The position numbers were made by a program, and so were the translations under genes. From Nitrospirota bacterium (GTDB taxonomy: Bacteria > Nitrospirota > Thermodesulfovibrionia > Thermodesulfovibrionales > Magnetobacteriaceae): a stretch of 22,460 nucleotides of DNA. The notes beneath the pieces were generated by a model. It was given only the letters and a program-made list of their open reading frames with translations. It ran no database searches and was not told the DNA's origin. Of this stretch, positions 15,593 through 22,460 are shown in pieces. The DNA is taken from contig JADFXO010000024.1 of the NCBI GenBank assembly GCA_015233485.1, forward strand, positions 1 through 22,460, in the 5' to 3' direction. Each line of letters opens with the position of its first letter. Position 1 is the stretch's first letter.

Positions 15593-17374
15593 TCATTTTT
15601 TGATTTGAAAAATTCTGTAATGGCCAAAATTATTTATCTCATTCATAAAACTCTTATTATATGATACAAACATTTTTTCCTTTGTCAACTGATTAGCCAT
15701 TATGAAATAATTTATCCTGTGTTTTGATAAGTACAAGATAGGGGTTTTTCTTATTAAAGATAATTTATTTCTAACTTCCATACATAATGATTCAAGTGAA
15801 ACAGATTTATAATCAGCTCTGCCAGTTGAATACCAAAAATAGAAATTTACATAACGACTTTCCATGTAAGAACCTTTGGGTTCCAAATATGCCTTGATAT
15901 CTTCATCATTTGCGTCGGCGAGGTATAACAAAAGGGCTAACCTTTCCGCAATCTCACCGTTTGACGTTTTTGGAGGATAAGTTGTAGCAAAAGGTGTGTA
16001 TACATGAATCGGAACATGGAGAGGTAGAATATATGATATGTCAATCGAAAGAGAACCTACCACATCATCTTTAGTCGTATTTCCCTTCAACCACAGAAAT
16101 AATTTCTCTTGCTCCTGTGTTATTCCCTGGTCTTTATATGTATTGAGCGCATATGCTTCCGAGTAATGGTATGCCTCGTATGTAAAGAAGATAGCGAGAC
16201 AAACAACCAGTGGACGAAAAACATAAGTATAAATATATTTATTATAATGAAAGATGGAATATAGCAACAGAAATATTGCTATGACAATGTGCGGATATGC
16301 TCCTCTGTGATAAAGATGGCCAGTTTGAATATGTAAACCTACAGTATACGACAGGTTTTCAAAAATAATAATTGTTGCTCCCAAAGAAAGCGCTATACTT
16401 TTGAAAGAGCTTTTTTTCATTACAAGAAACATAATTATCATCAATATAGCGAGTCTTAAAGTATCCCAAAACATTGCAGGCTTTGATATCCCCATTCTAA
16501 GAAGATAATCCTGATGTCCACCGGCTAAAAGCATTTTAATTAAAATTACATTGGGTAAACCAATAATAAGTCCCACAACAATTATTATGGCAATTGGCTT
16601 TACATGGATTTGTTTTTTTACTATGCTGGTTAATAATAAAAAAAACAGGATTCCAGATGTGGCTACTGTATAAAAAATATATGTATAGAACATTATGCCA
16701 TAAAGACCTGCTGCCATTAATGTATTCTTGAGTTCGATGTGACCATCGAGTATCTTTATAAGAGCATAAGTAAATGCAAGATAGTACCAATAGGTGCCTC
16801 CAAAAGTTATAAGACGGTAAAAAGAATTCAATTCATAAAGCGAATTGTTATCTATATCGTTATGAATCTTGTAAGAGAAGGCATTAATCCAATCTCTTTC
16901 AAGATTGGAGAGAAAGAACTGATGATAAGCAAAAATAACCACAAATGCGATAGCATAAGAAAATATCGAATCTTGTGTTGTATGATAGACTATTTTATAA
17001 ATAAAAATAAATGCCAATGCGACAAATATACCAAGAGCGTAAAAAGGACTCTCTGTTGATCTGGTTATGCAAATAATACCGGCATTTACCAAAACAGGCA
17101 GAAGATTTTGTAAAACAACAGGGTCGAGCGAATCTTTAAAATCATAAGAACTGAGTCTTCCATAGATTGTATGATTCCTGTAGACGTTAATAATAGGAAA
17201 CAGGTAAAACAGATCATCCATACGGGTAAAGTAGTTGTTTAAGTGCATAGGAGTGTAGGATAATTCACTTTTGGATACTCTTTGATATTTCATTACTTGA
17301 AAGTGAGGTAAAGTTATAAGCAACCATACAAAAACAAAGGGTACAATAGTTTTTATTAAAGATAAGTGTTTCAT
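15593..17374 (-). CDS. Large multi-pass membrane protein, possible GT-C glycosyltransferase
   Basis: About 593 residues from the ATG at 17374; the frame is open to 17419, but that start would overlap the SDR gene by 26 bases. The N-terminal two thirds hold about ten hydrophobic segments, starting with TIVPFVFVWLLITLPHF. The first large loop carries YFTRMDDLFYLFPIINVYRNHTIYG, placing acidic residues early, as in GT-C enzymes. The C-terminal ~170 residues are mostly hydrophilic (WLKGNTTKDDVVGSLSIDISYILPLHVP, then a Tyr-rich part), resembling the periplasmic domains of PMT/YfhO-like proteins in which a deduced 'life-time of household' style WL..NTP.DAVV motif is common. I cannot assign a specific family. 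A role as acceptor-side glycosyltransferase using a polyprenol-linked sugar from the GT2 enzyme fits the context. Confidence 0.68.
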   Translation of the reverse strand: MKHLSLIKTIVPFVFVWLLITLPHFQVMKYQRVSKSELSYTPMHLNNYFTRMDDLFYLFPIINVYRNHTIYGRLSSYDFKDSLDPVVLQNLLPVLVNAGIICITRSTESPFYALGIFVALAFIFIYKIVYHTTQDSIFSYAIAFVVIFAYHQFFLSNLERDWINAFSYKIHNDIDNNSLYELNSFYRLITFGGTYWYYLAFTYALIKILDGHIELKNTLMAAGLYGIMFYTYIFYTVATSGILFFLLLTSIVKKQIHVKPIAIIIVVGLIIGLPNVILIKMLLAGGHQDYLLRMGISKPAMFWDTLRLAILMIIMFLVMKKSSFKSIALSLGATIIIFENLSYTVGLHIQTGHLYHRGAYPHIVIAIFLLLYSIFHYNKYIYTYVFRPLVVCLAIFFTYEAYHYSEAYALNTYKDQGITQEQEKLFLWLKGNTTKDDVVGSLSIDISYILPLHVPIHVYTPFATTYPPKTSNGEIAERLALLLYLADANDEDIKAYLEPKGSYMESRYVNFYFWYSTGRADYKSVSLESLCMEVRNKLSLIRKTPILYLSKHRINYFIMANQLTKEKMFVSYNKSFMNEINNFGHYRIFQIKK

Positions 17375-17393
17375 GTGATTATGTACATGTATT

Positions 17394-18173
17394 TTACAGA
17401 CAAAAGCCATCATCAACAACTATATTGTGGCCATTAACGTATTTGGAATCATCCGAAAGGAGAAACATCAAGACGCCAACAATATCTTTAACATCCAGAA
17501 TACCTTTGGAGAGACATTGGCTGTTGTACCGCTCTATAAAACTCTCTGGTTGTCCGTCAAATATACCTCCAGGGCTGATACAATTTACCCTGACGTTCTT
17601 TCCTTTAAAGTAAGCTGCCATGTACCGGGTAAGGTGGATGATAGCAGATTTAATCACTGCATACTCAACAGGCATGGTCATTTGTGTTCCATCGTATATA
17701 TCAAAACGCGGACTTACCACACCATAAATTGACGCTATATTGATTATATTGCCATAACCCTGCGCTGAAAAATACGAAGCCATTCGCTGAGAAATGAGAA
17801 AGTAGCCGCCAAGGTGGAGGTTGACGTTTTCGCAAAAATCCATGTATGTCACGTCTTCAAACTTTTTTCCGTAGTTTTTGTTTCTCGGATAGGCATTGTT
17901 TACCAGTGCGTCTATCTTACCGAAATCTTTCCTGACTGCATTGATTGATCCATCCACTGATACCGTGTCTGTAATGTCCGTATGGTGAAATTTTGCAACC
18001 ACAGCATTATGTTTGTCATTAAGTTCTTTCTCCATGGCCAGCCCCCTGTCACTGTCAACGTCAGAAATAATGACAATTCCATTATTGTCTGCAACAGCAT
18101 GGCTAAAAGTCTTGCCAAGCAGTCCAGCCGCACCGGTAATAACAACAACCTTATCTTTTAAAAGCCCTGCCAT
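17394..18173 (-). CDS. Short-chain dehydrogenase/reductase, PtmA-like
   Basis: Classical SDR of 259 residues: TGAAGLLG (13-20) binds the dinucleotide, NNAYPRN (92-98) replaces the usual NNAG, and the catalytic residues are Ser148 in NIASIYG and YAVIK (171-175). The end VNGHNIVVDDGFCL is typical for the family. The NNAYPRNKNYGKKFEDV stretch and the SIYGVVSPRFDIYDGT segment are features of SDRs called flagellin modification protein A (PtmA) in nonulosonate loci. In Campylobacter ptmA is part of the legionaminic gene set. A good ribosome-binding site (AGAGG, four bases before ATG) marks the start. It follows the 177-base GC-rich gap, so it may be expressed less tightly with the genes upstream. 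Confidence 0.88.
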   Translation of the reverse strand: MAGLLKDKVVVITGAAGLLGKTFSHAVADNNGIVIISDVDSDRGLAMEKELNDKHNAVVAKFHHTDITDTVSVDGSINAVRKDFGKIDALVNNAYPRNKNYGKKFEDVTYMDFCENVNLHLGGYFLISQRMASYFSAQGYGNIINIASIYGVVSPRFDIYDGTQMTMPVEYAVIKSAIIHLTRYMAAYFKGKNVRVNCISPGGIFDGQPESFIERYNSQCLSKGILDVKDIVGVLMFLLSDDSKYVNGHNIVVDDGFCL

Positions 18174-18204
18174 GTGTCCTCTTGATCTTCCTGAAATCGA
18201 TAAT

Positions 18205-18225
18205 TGTCGGACACAGTGCCCGACA
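18205..18225. repeat. Inverted repeat TGTCGG / CCGACA upstream of the SDR gene
   Basis: TGTCGG (18205-18210) and CCGACA (18220-18225) form a perfect 6-bp stem with a 9-base loop; further partial pairing (GGACAC with GTGCCC) is possible inside. It lies 32 bases upstream of the SDR start codon. It could be an operator, an RNA hairpin, or the end of a decayed mobile element. There is no T-run on either side, so it is not an intrinsic terminator. Confidence 0.4.
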
Positions 18226-18228
18226 TAT

Positions 18229-18356
18229 TATCACGTAGCACTTTTATGGGGTCAAGGGGACTGGTCCACTTGCAGGGGGTTCTAAAGGGGGGCAGAGCCG
18301 CCCCTTTCTTTTCCTCTTCTCTTATATAATTACTTATGGACAGGTACATATCACGT
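18229..18356. repeat. GC-rich insertion-like segment with 8-bp direct repeats and a strong hairpin
   Basis: TATCACGT occurs at 18229-18236 and again at 18349-18356, the second copy covering the stop codon of the upstream aminotransferase gene. Between them lie 112 bases with a 10-bp hairpin (AAAGGGGGGC 18284-18293 with GCC 18297-18299 and CCCCTTT 18301-18307, loop AGA, one bulged G), richer in G and C than the flanks. This looks like a small non-coding insertion with a target-site duplication. I see no clear terminal inverted repeats, and an 8-bp repeat in a gap this size has perhaps a one in four chance of occurring at random. The gap has no credible gene. Confidence 0.35.
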
Positions 18357-19667
18357 CAGCCGCTTAAATCCAGAGTGAGCAGCAGTACCGTTATAGACAT
18401 CACGTATTTTTCCATCTCTGGCATAGGGCACAAGCTCTGTCATGGCACCGTCGAGGGACTCCAAATATCCTGAAACATGCCTTTCCGTATGAGCGTATGT
18501 AGAGTAAAAGGCCTTTGAAGTCAGGTATCCCTTATCAAGCATCCTGTGAACAATGGCTGTGTGAAGGAGCTGGCTATCCTCCATGTCAATCTGCCAATGA
18601 CTCAGAGGCGGTATACCTGATACGTGGATATCTATGGAGTGCTTTTGCGCCAGTTTTTTCCATCCGTCCTGAACAAGAATACCAATGTGTATGAGGTGGG
18701 AACTCACGTCACATGCACAGTGTTTCTTTACTGTAGCTATGGCAGCGGCCGGTCCTATCCTATCGGTCCAATAGGTGCTGCTGATGAAACTCCTTTGGGC
18801 AGCCATCATGTACATAGCTTTCCCCATAATAGCAGCAATAGGGTAACCATTTCCGAGGGCTTTTGCCAATACTGCGATGTCCGGGGTTACGCCAAGTCTC
18901 AGGCTAATACATCCGGAGGTCATCCTTAATCCTGAAGTTACCTCGTCGAAAATAAGTATAACCTTATTATTTTCAGTAATCTGCCTGATTCCTTCGAGAA
19001 ACCCTTTTTCTGGCCAGATATTCCGCACTGGCTCCATCACCACGGCACAAACCTCATCACTATGTCTATCCATGAGATTGTTAAATCCATTAAGATCGTT
19101 GTACTGAAATGGTATGGTAGTACCTTTCAGTACCCGTGCAACCCCTGCCGTATCAAGTCCTGGCAAAAGATGGCCATCGAGGGCGGAGTCGTCGGAAAGG
19201 TTTGCACTCAGGTACCAGTCATGCCAGCCATGGTATCCGCAAAAAAGAACCTTCTCCTTTGCGGTTGCAGCCCTGGCTATCCGTATGGCAACGGTCATGG
19301 CTTCTCCGCCTGTCCTGGCAAATCTCACCATTTCCACCCAGGGATGTATCTCCATGAGAAGTTCGGCAAGCTCTACCTCTTCGGGTGCGTTCAGTGTGCA
19401 CATGTTGCCAGCTTTTATTGCTTCTGTGACTGCATGGTTAACATCTTCATCCCCGTAACCAAGTGTACAGGTGCCTACTCCTGCAATGGTCATATCAACA
19501 TAATTATTGCCATCGAGGTCCCAAACATCAACCCCCTTACATCGCTCATAGTATGACGGCCAATTGTCAGGCAGATACATTTCCGGCCTTTTAGACAATA
19601 GTTGCGTGCCGCCAGGGATTAATCCTTTAGCTTTATTGTATAATCCAATCCCCCTATCTCTTGCCAT
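18351..19667 (-). CDS. Class III aminotransferase, glutamate-1-semialdehyde 2,1-aminomutase-like
   Basis: Protein of 438 residues: IPGGTQLLSKRPE (17-29), FARTGGEAMTVAIRIARAAT (116-135), YHGWHDW (145-151), FDEVTSGLR (240-248) with the PLP-contacting Asp, and AKALGNGYP (268-276) with the lysine at 269. This is the HemL-like branch of fold type I. The protein is not expected to serve tetrapyrrole synthesis: the setting is a glycan operon, it lies between a Gfo/Idh/MocA enzyme and an SDR, and HemL-like aminotransferases are known in sugar and surface-glycan loci. The likely role is to aminate a keto-sugar or keto-acid intermediate. It overlaps the dehydrogenase gene by 14 bases. By eye its DNA is somewhat richer in G and C than the genes around 12-17 kb. 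Confidence 0.88.
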   Translation of the reverse strand: MARDRGIGLYNKAKGLIPGGTQLLSKRPEMYLPDNWPSYYERCKGVDVWDLDGNNYVDMTIAGVGTCTLGYGDEDVNHAVTEAIKAGNMCTLNAPEEVELAELLMEIHPWVEMVRFARTGGEAMTVAIRIARAATAKEKVLFCGYHGWHDWYLSANLSDDSALDGHLLPGLDTAGVARVLKGTTIPFQYNDLNGFNNLMDRHSDEVCAVVMEPVRNIWPEKGFLEGIRQITENNKVILIFDEVTSGLRMTSGCISLRLGVTPDIAVLAKALGNGYPIAAIMGKAMYMMAAQRSFISSTYWTDRIGPAAAIATVKKHCACDVSSHLIHIGILVQDGWKKLAQKHSIDIHVSGIPPLSHWQIDMEDSQLLHTAIVHRMLDKGYLTSKAFYSTYAHTERHVSGYLESLDGAMTELVPYARDGKIRDVYNGTAAHSGFKRLT

Positions 19668-20643
19668 CTGTTTGCCTCTCTATTCTTTCCAGGAGTTTCA
19701 GTATCTCTATATCATCATCCAGCGTATTGGGGAATATGCCGTTACCCTTTACCGCATCTATAAAGGTATACAGTTCTTCTATGTACATTTCCTCGATAAG
19801 GTTCTTGTTGTACCCTGCTACGCTCTGCCCCTGCGGACTGTGGTAGTAAATCCAGCGACAAGTGTTGGCATCATAGAGTTTGACTACGCCATCATCCCAA
19901 TTCCAGAGGATTTGCCCATACTCCATATTGAGAATCAGGTTTCTTACGGCATAGCGTGCCACAACGTCAACCAAAAGACTTCCGTAACAAGACTTAAAGC
20001 GCATTGCCACAACGTATGTGTCGTCAATGTCCGCTCCAACGTTCATGGTTTTACCATATAAACCCTGCACATCAACTGGATATCCTAAAATATCTACTAT
20101 CCATGTAAGTTCAAAGGGCACAATTTCCCGTCCACCTCCAGTCTCTTGTTGCGATACATAGAAGTCTTTCACATTCTCCCATGGATGCCAATCTGGCAGG
20201 TATTGGCCGGAGTGGTAAGTAAAATTGGTAACTTTACCGTAAAAACCGCTGTGCACTATCTGTTTTATATCCTTTATTGCTGGATGGAAACGGAGCGTAC
20301 ATGAGGGAGCTATAAGCACACCCTGTGTTAAAGCAACTTTATTTATTGTTTCCAACCCATCGAGTATAACGCTTGCTTCCACAAAGACAGGTTTATTCTT
20401 GCTTACAGCAAACTCGATATAAGACAGATGCTTGTCGGGCGGAGTTGATATAATAATGGCGTCTATGGCTGAAATATCAATCGATTCCACTTTCTCCGAT
20501 GTCTTTATGGCATACAACCGCTCTGTCTCTTCTCTGCGATCCCTTCTCGGATCGATACCAACAATCTCTTTATATCCAAGAGATTGGAGACATCTAATAC
20601 GTCTTTTCCCCATTGAACCCAAACCAATCTGCAAAAATCTCAT
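19654..20643 (-). CDS. Gfo/Idh/MocA family NAD(P)-dependent dehydrogenase, possibly PtmF-like
   Basis: Protein of 329 residues. The N-terminal Rossmann domain has FLQIGLGSMGKRRIRCL (3-19), IVGIDPRRDRREE, and IIISTPPDKHL; the family's EKP triplet is changed to VEAS (KPVFVEASVIL), so the usual Lys of EKP is absent. The C-terminal domain starts near TLRFHPAIKDIKQIV and includes SGQYLPDWHPWENVKDFY and GGGREIVPFELTWIVDILG, a pattern seen in Gfo/Idh proteins of nonulosonate and flagellin glycosylation loci, such as ptmF in Campylobacter. It probably oxidises or reduces a sugar before or after the adjacent aminotransferase step. No Shine-Dalgarno sequence is evident; there are 41 bases after the cytidylyltransferase gene. 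Confidence 0.86.
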   Translation of the reverse strand: MRFLQIGLGSMGKRRIRCLQSLGYKEIVGIDPRRDRREETERLYAIKTSEKVESIDISAIDAIIISTPPDKHLSYIEFAVSKNKPVFVEASVILDGLETINKVALTQGVLIAPSCTLRFHPAIKDIKQIVHSGFYGKVTNFTYHSGQYLPDWHPWENVKDFYVSQQETGGGREIVPFELTWIVDILGYPVDVQGLYGKTMNVGADIDDTYVVAMRFKSCYGSLLVDVVARYAVRNLILNMEYGQILWNWDDGVVKLYDANTCRWIYYHSPQGQSVAGYNKNLIEEMYIEELYTFIDAVKGNGIFPNTLDDDIEILKLLERIERQTDGKR

Positions 20644-20684
20644 ATATCACATATTTTCATAGCAAGTTAATCTTTATCATACTG

Positions 20685-21440
20685 TTATTTAAACCTCACT
20701 GGAGCCGCTTTAGTAAGATGGTCTTCAAATTTTGCCTGTGCTTCCCTGTTAATCTCGTTCAGGTGAGGCTTTCTATGTACCAGCAGATTCATTACGTCTG
20801 AAGAGCTGAATAACGGATTGACTGGATATAGCTCGTCAAAGACGGCCTTAAAAAAGTCAAAATCCTCTTCGTAGTCAAGAGTCATGCGGATATCGGGGTG
20901 ATTAAACGGTTCCTCCACGTCGGTGATCAGCACGTTGAAATATCCACTTCCTATAAAGTATCCTCCCCAGACTTCCGTGTCATTTTCTGCTTTAAGCGCC
21001 ATCACCTTTTTGAGTGCACCGGCAGTAAGACCTGATGAGGCTGCCCCAATAGGAAGCCCTTTCCAGAAAATACCATCGTATTGGCCATTTCTCAATAAAT
21101 CAGCCGTCTTGTCTACAAATTCCGGAAAACACAAGTTGTCGTCGCCATCGATTATGATCACTGCATCAAGACCAAAAGCGTCGGCAGCATCCAGATACCG
21201 TTTGAGCTTGTCTTGTCTGCTTCCCCTGAATATGCTGATGTTTTTACCTTTAGCCATCGGCACAAACACATCGTCTCTTGGGTCGTCCGAAGTAGCTATG
21301 ATTATCGTATCCACCAACTTTGCCATTTTGAGTCGGTCTATAAGATGCTCCGTTATAGTCTGCCCGTGCATTACTTTAAGCACTTTCCCAGGAAAACGGG
21401 TCGACTTTTCCCTGATCGACAATAACACACCTGTCTTCAT
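20685..21440 (-). CDS. SpsF/NeuA-like cytidylyltransferase
   Basis: The ATG at 21440 overlaps the stop of the NeuB-like gene (ATGA) and is preferred to a TTG nine bases upstream. The 251-residue protein begins MKTGVLLSIREKSTRFPGKVL, the nucleotide-binding signature of the CMP-sugar synthetase/SpsF family, and continues TIIIATSDDPRDD, IFRGSRQDKLKRYLDAA and VIIIDGDDNLCFPEF, which place it in the SpsF subgroup (Bacillus spore-coat polysaccharide) rather than canonical NeuA. It should activate the acid made by the neighbouring NeuB-like enzyme as a CMP-sugar. It is also the only CMP-sugar synthetase candidate in the window, so it might serve the legionaminic acid from the plus-strand operon as well. 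Confidence 0.86.
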   Translation of the reverse strand: MKTGVLLSIREKSTRFPGKVLKVMHGQTITEHLIDRLKMAKLVDTIIIATSDDPRDDVFVPMAKGKNISIFRGSRQDKLKRYLDAADAFGLDAVIIIDGDDNLCFPEFVDKTADLLRNGQYDGIFWKGLPIGAASSGLTAGALKKVMALKAENDTEVWGGYFIGSGYFNVLITDVEEPFNHPDIRMTLDYEEDFDFFKAVFDELYPVNPLFSSSDVMNLLVHRKPHLNEINREAQAKFEDHLTKAAPVRFK

Positions 21441-22460
21441 AGCAGACAACCTTTAAGTTTATCGAGAGTTATCACGTCGTCTTTCCTGATGTCAACAGCC
21501 GCTACCCTGCCAAACACCATATCGCACATGTCAGGTGTTATACCCACATCGCACCGCTTGAAAGTAACATCACTGTGTGTAATCACTGTTGTAGCAGCTA
21601 TGTCTGTCGCAGCTACAATCTTTTTCCTGACAATGTTTCTATACCGCAAGTCACTATCTCTCAAGGCTCCCATGTAGCCCCTCCCTATGGCAATCTCTAC
21701 CCCTCGCACTAAATCGACGAATTCTTTAAAATCAGATGGATTTAAAGCTGACTCAAAGTCCTCTCCTTTTTCATCCCTGTTAAGTGTAATATGCTTTTCT
21801 ATGCAGGACGCTCCAAATGGGATAGCCAGCAGTGGAATGGCTTTAGCCATCATGGTTCCTCCGTCAATGTGATCAGCAAGCCCAACTTCCACATTAAACA
21901 TGCTTTTGAGAGAGGCGATGATCGCTATATTTGTATCTTCAATGTTGGTAGGGTACATTTGTATGCCGTGGAGAAGTACAATATCTTCGTTACCTTGGAC
22001 TCTGAACAGATTAATAACCTTCTCTATCTCGCCAACGGTGGCACCACCAATACGGAACATAGTCTTTCGCTTCTGTTTGGCTACTGTTTTAAGAAACTCT
22101 TCTTCTACGAAACTTGCCGATGGCACCACATATATATCGGGGGAAAGTTGTTTGCTAACAAAGGCAAGGGAATTCATATCATTTGGCATTACACATAGCA
22201 AAATACCTTCTTTCCTAGTTTCTTCGGCAAACCTCAGCCAATCATCATGAGAAAGATTGATATTTAACAAATAATTGTAAATATCCATAGATTCACGCCC
22301 TGCCGATACTTTTCCTTCCCCGTTGCCATAATATGGCACCATGTAGCTCTCCACGTTAGTAACATGTATGCCTATAGCATCAGCTCCAGCCTTCTTTGCG
22401 CCTTTCATTATTTGTATAGCTTTTTCCAGCGAGCCATCATGTGCCCAAGCCATTTCTGCT
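21437..22460 (-). CDS. Divergent NeuB/SpsE-family nonulosonate synthase, 5' end outside window
   Basis: Partial: the frame continues past the right edge (Ala-Glu precede MAWAHDG), where NeuB proteins read AEIGVNHNG, so the ATG at 22453 is internal. About 340 residues are present. The TIM-barrel and SAF layout is clear, and both metal-site histidine motifs persist (HGIQMYPT and EKHITLN), as does the SAF motif KRCDVGITP. Several canonical residues differ: the KFQ motif is GIH, the F-K-I-P-S lysine segment is YVVPSAS, STGM is IGGA, HCNTQYPTP is HGIQMYPTN, and GPDHxxSL is GEDFESAL. The enzyme probably joins phosphoenolpyruvate to an aldose, but the altered positions predict a substrate or mechanism different from the LegI copy in this window. 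Its stop overlaps the cytidylyltransferase start. Confidence 0.85.
   Translation of the reverse strand, partial: AEMAWAHDGSLEKAIQIMKGAKKAGADAIGIHVTNVESYMVPYYGNGEGKVSAGRESMDIYNYLLNINLSHDDWLRFAEETRKEGILLCVMPNDMNSLAFVSKQLSPDIYVVPSASFVEEEFLKTVAKQKRKTMFRIGGATVGEIEKVINLFRVQGNEDIVLLHGIQMYPTNIEDTNIAIIASLKSMFNVEVGLADHIDGGTMMAKAIPLLAIPFGASCIEKHITLNRDEKGEDFESALNPSDFKEFVDLVRGVEIAIGRGYMGALRDSDLRYRNIVRKKIVAATDIAATTVITHSDVTFKRCDVGITPDMCDMVFGRVAAVDIRKDDVITLDKLKGCLL

Noticed and set aside
18284..18307. Hairpin as an intrinsic terminator of the minus-strand operon
   Set aside because: On the minus strand it is followed by AGAACC and not a T-run; on the plus strand it is followed by a mixed CT stretch, and no plus-strand gene ends here.
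18158..18349. 63-residue minus-strand frame through the GC-rich gap
   Set aside because: It spans both hairpins and runs into the SDR gene in a different frame, has no ribosome-binding site, and shows no recognised family.
19062..19556. Long plus-strand frame of 164 residues
   Set aside because: Antisense shadow of the aminotransferase gene, rich in Cys, His and Ser, with no family resemblance.
18351..19667. True hemL (tetrapyrrole synthesis)
   Set aside because: The protein is in the HemL-like family, but all neighbours are glycan genes and no other haem gene is present.

Overview
The window is a surface-polysaccharide (nonulosonic acid type) biosynthesis and export locus from an AT-rich bacterium, probably with a Gram-negative envelope (ABC-type glycan export, NusG-paralogue control). 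No taxonomic marker such as rRNA is present, so the phylum stays open. Weak or absent Shine-Dalgarno sites at most starts and a GC content I judge by eye at about 35-45% limit the guess further. There are no tRNA or rRNA genes, no CRISPR array and no intact insertion sequence.

Left part, plus strand (1-6533): the tail of a NusG-like antiterminator gene is followed by a leader of about 180 bases with an ops-like element. Then comes a tightly coupled operon matching the GDP-sugar route to legionaminic acid: legB (4,6-dehydratase), legC (aminotransferase), legH (NeuD-type acetyltransferase), legI (NeuB-type synthase), legG (NeuC-type hydrolysing 2-epimerase) and ptmE (CBS plus nucleotidyltransferase). 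Several junctions are ATGA overlaps. The ptmE reading frame loses family resemblance near position 6411 and lacks the last 40-50 residues. No CMP-sugar synthetase follows on this strand.

Middle part, minus strand (6329-11700): a transcription unit with a good sigma-70-like promoter (11668-11696) encodes a methyltransferase, a radical SAM enzyme, an ABC exporter ATPase with an unusual N-terminal lectin-like domain, its permease, and an unrecognised protein. The 3' end of that last gene runs head-on into ptmE.

Right part, minus strand (11739-22460, continuing beyond the right edge): a second gene set encodes a divergent NeuB/SpsE-like synthase, a SpsF-type cytidylyltransferase, a Gfo/Idh/MocA dehydrogenase, a glutamate-1-semialdehyde-aminotransferase-like enzyme and a PtmA-like SDR. 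These are followed by a large membrane protein (GT-C-like), a DegT aminotransferase, a radical SAM/SPASM protein, a WbqC-family protein and a polyprenol-phosphate-type GT2. The genes mostly overlap or abut. The exception is a 177-base GC-rich gap at 18174-18350 carrying hairpins and a possible small insertion.

Together the locus looks able to make a standard legionaminic-type sugar and a second, possibly non-standard, CMP-linked keto-acid sugar, to modify them, and to export the glycan through an ABC transporter. The most unusual points are the motif-poor NeuB paralogue with its neighbours, the ATPase with an N-terminal jelly-roll, the ptmE/unknown-gene collision, and the ops-like leader next to a NusG paralogue.
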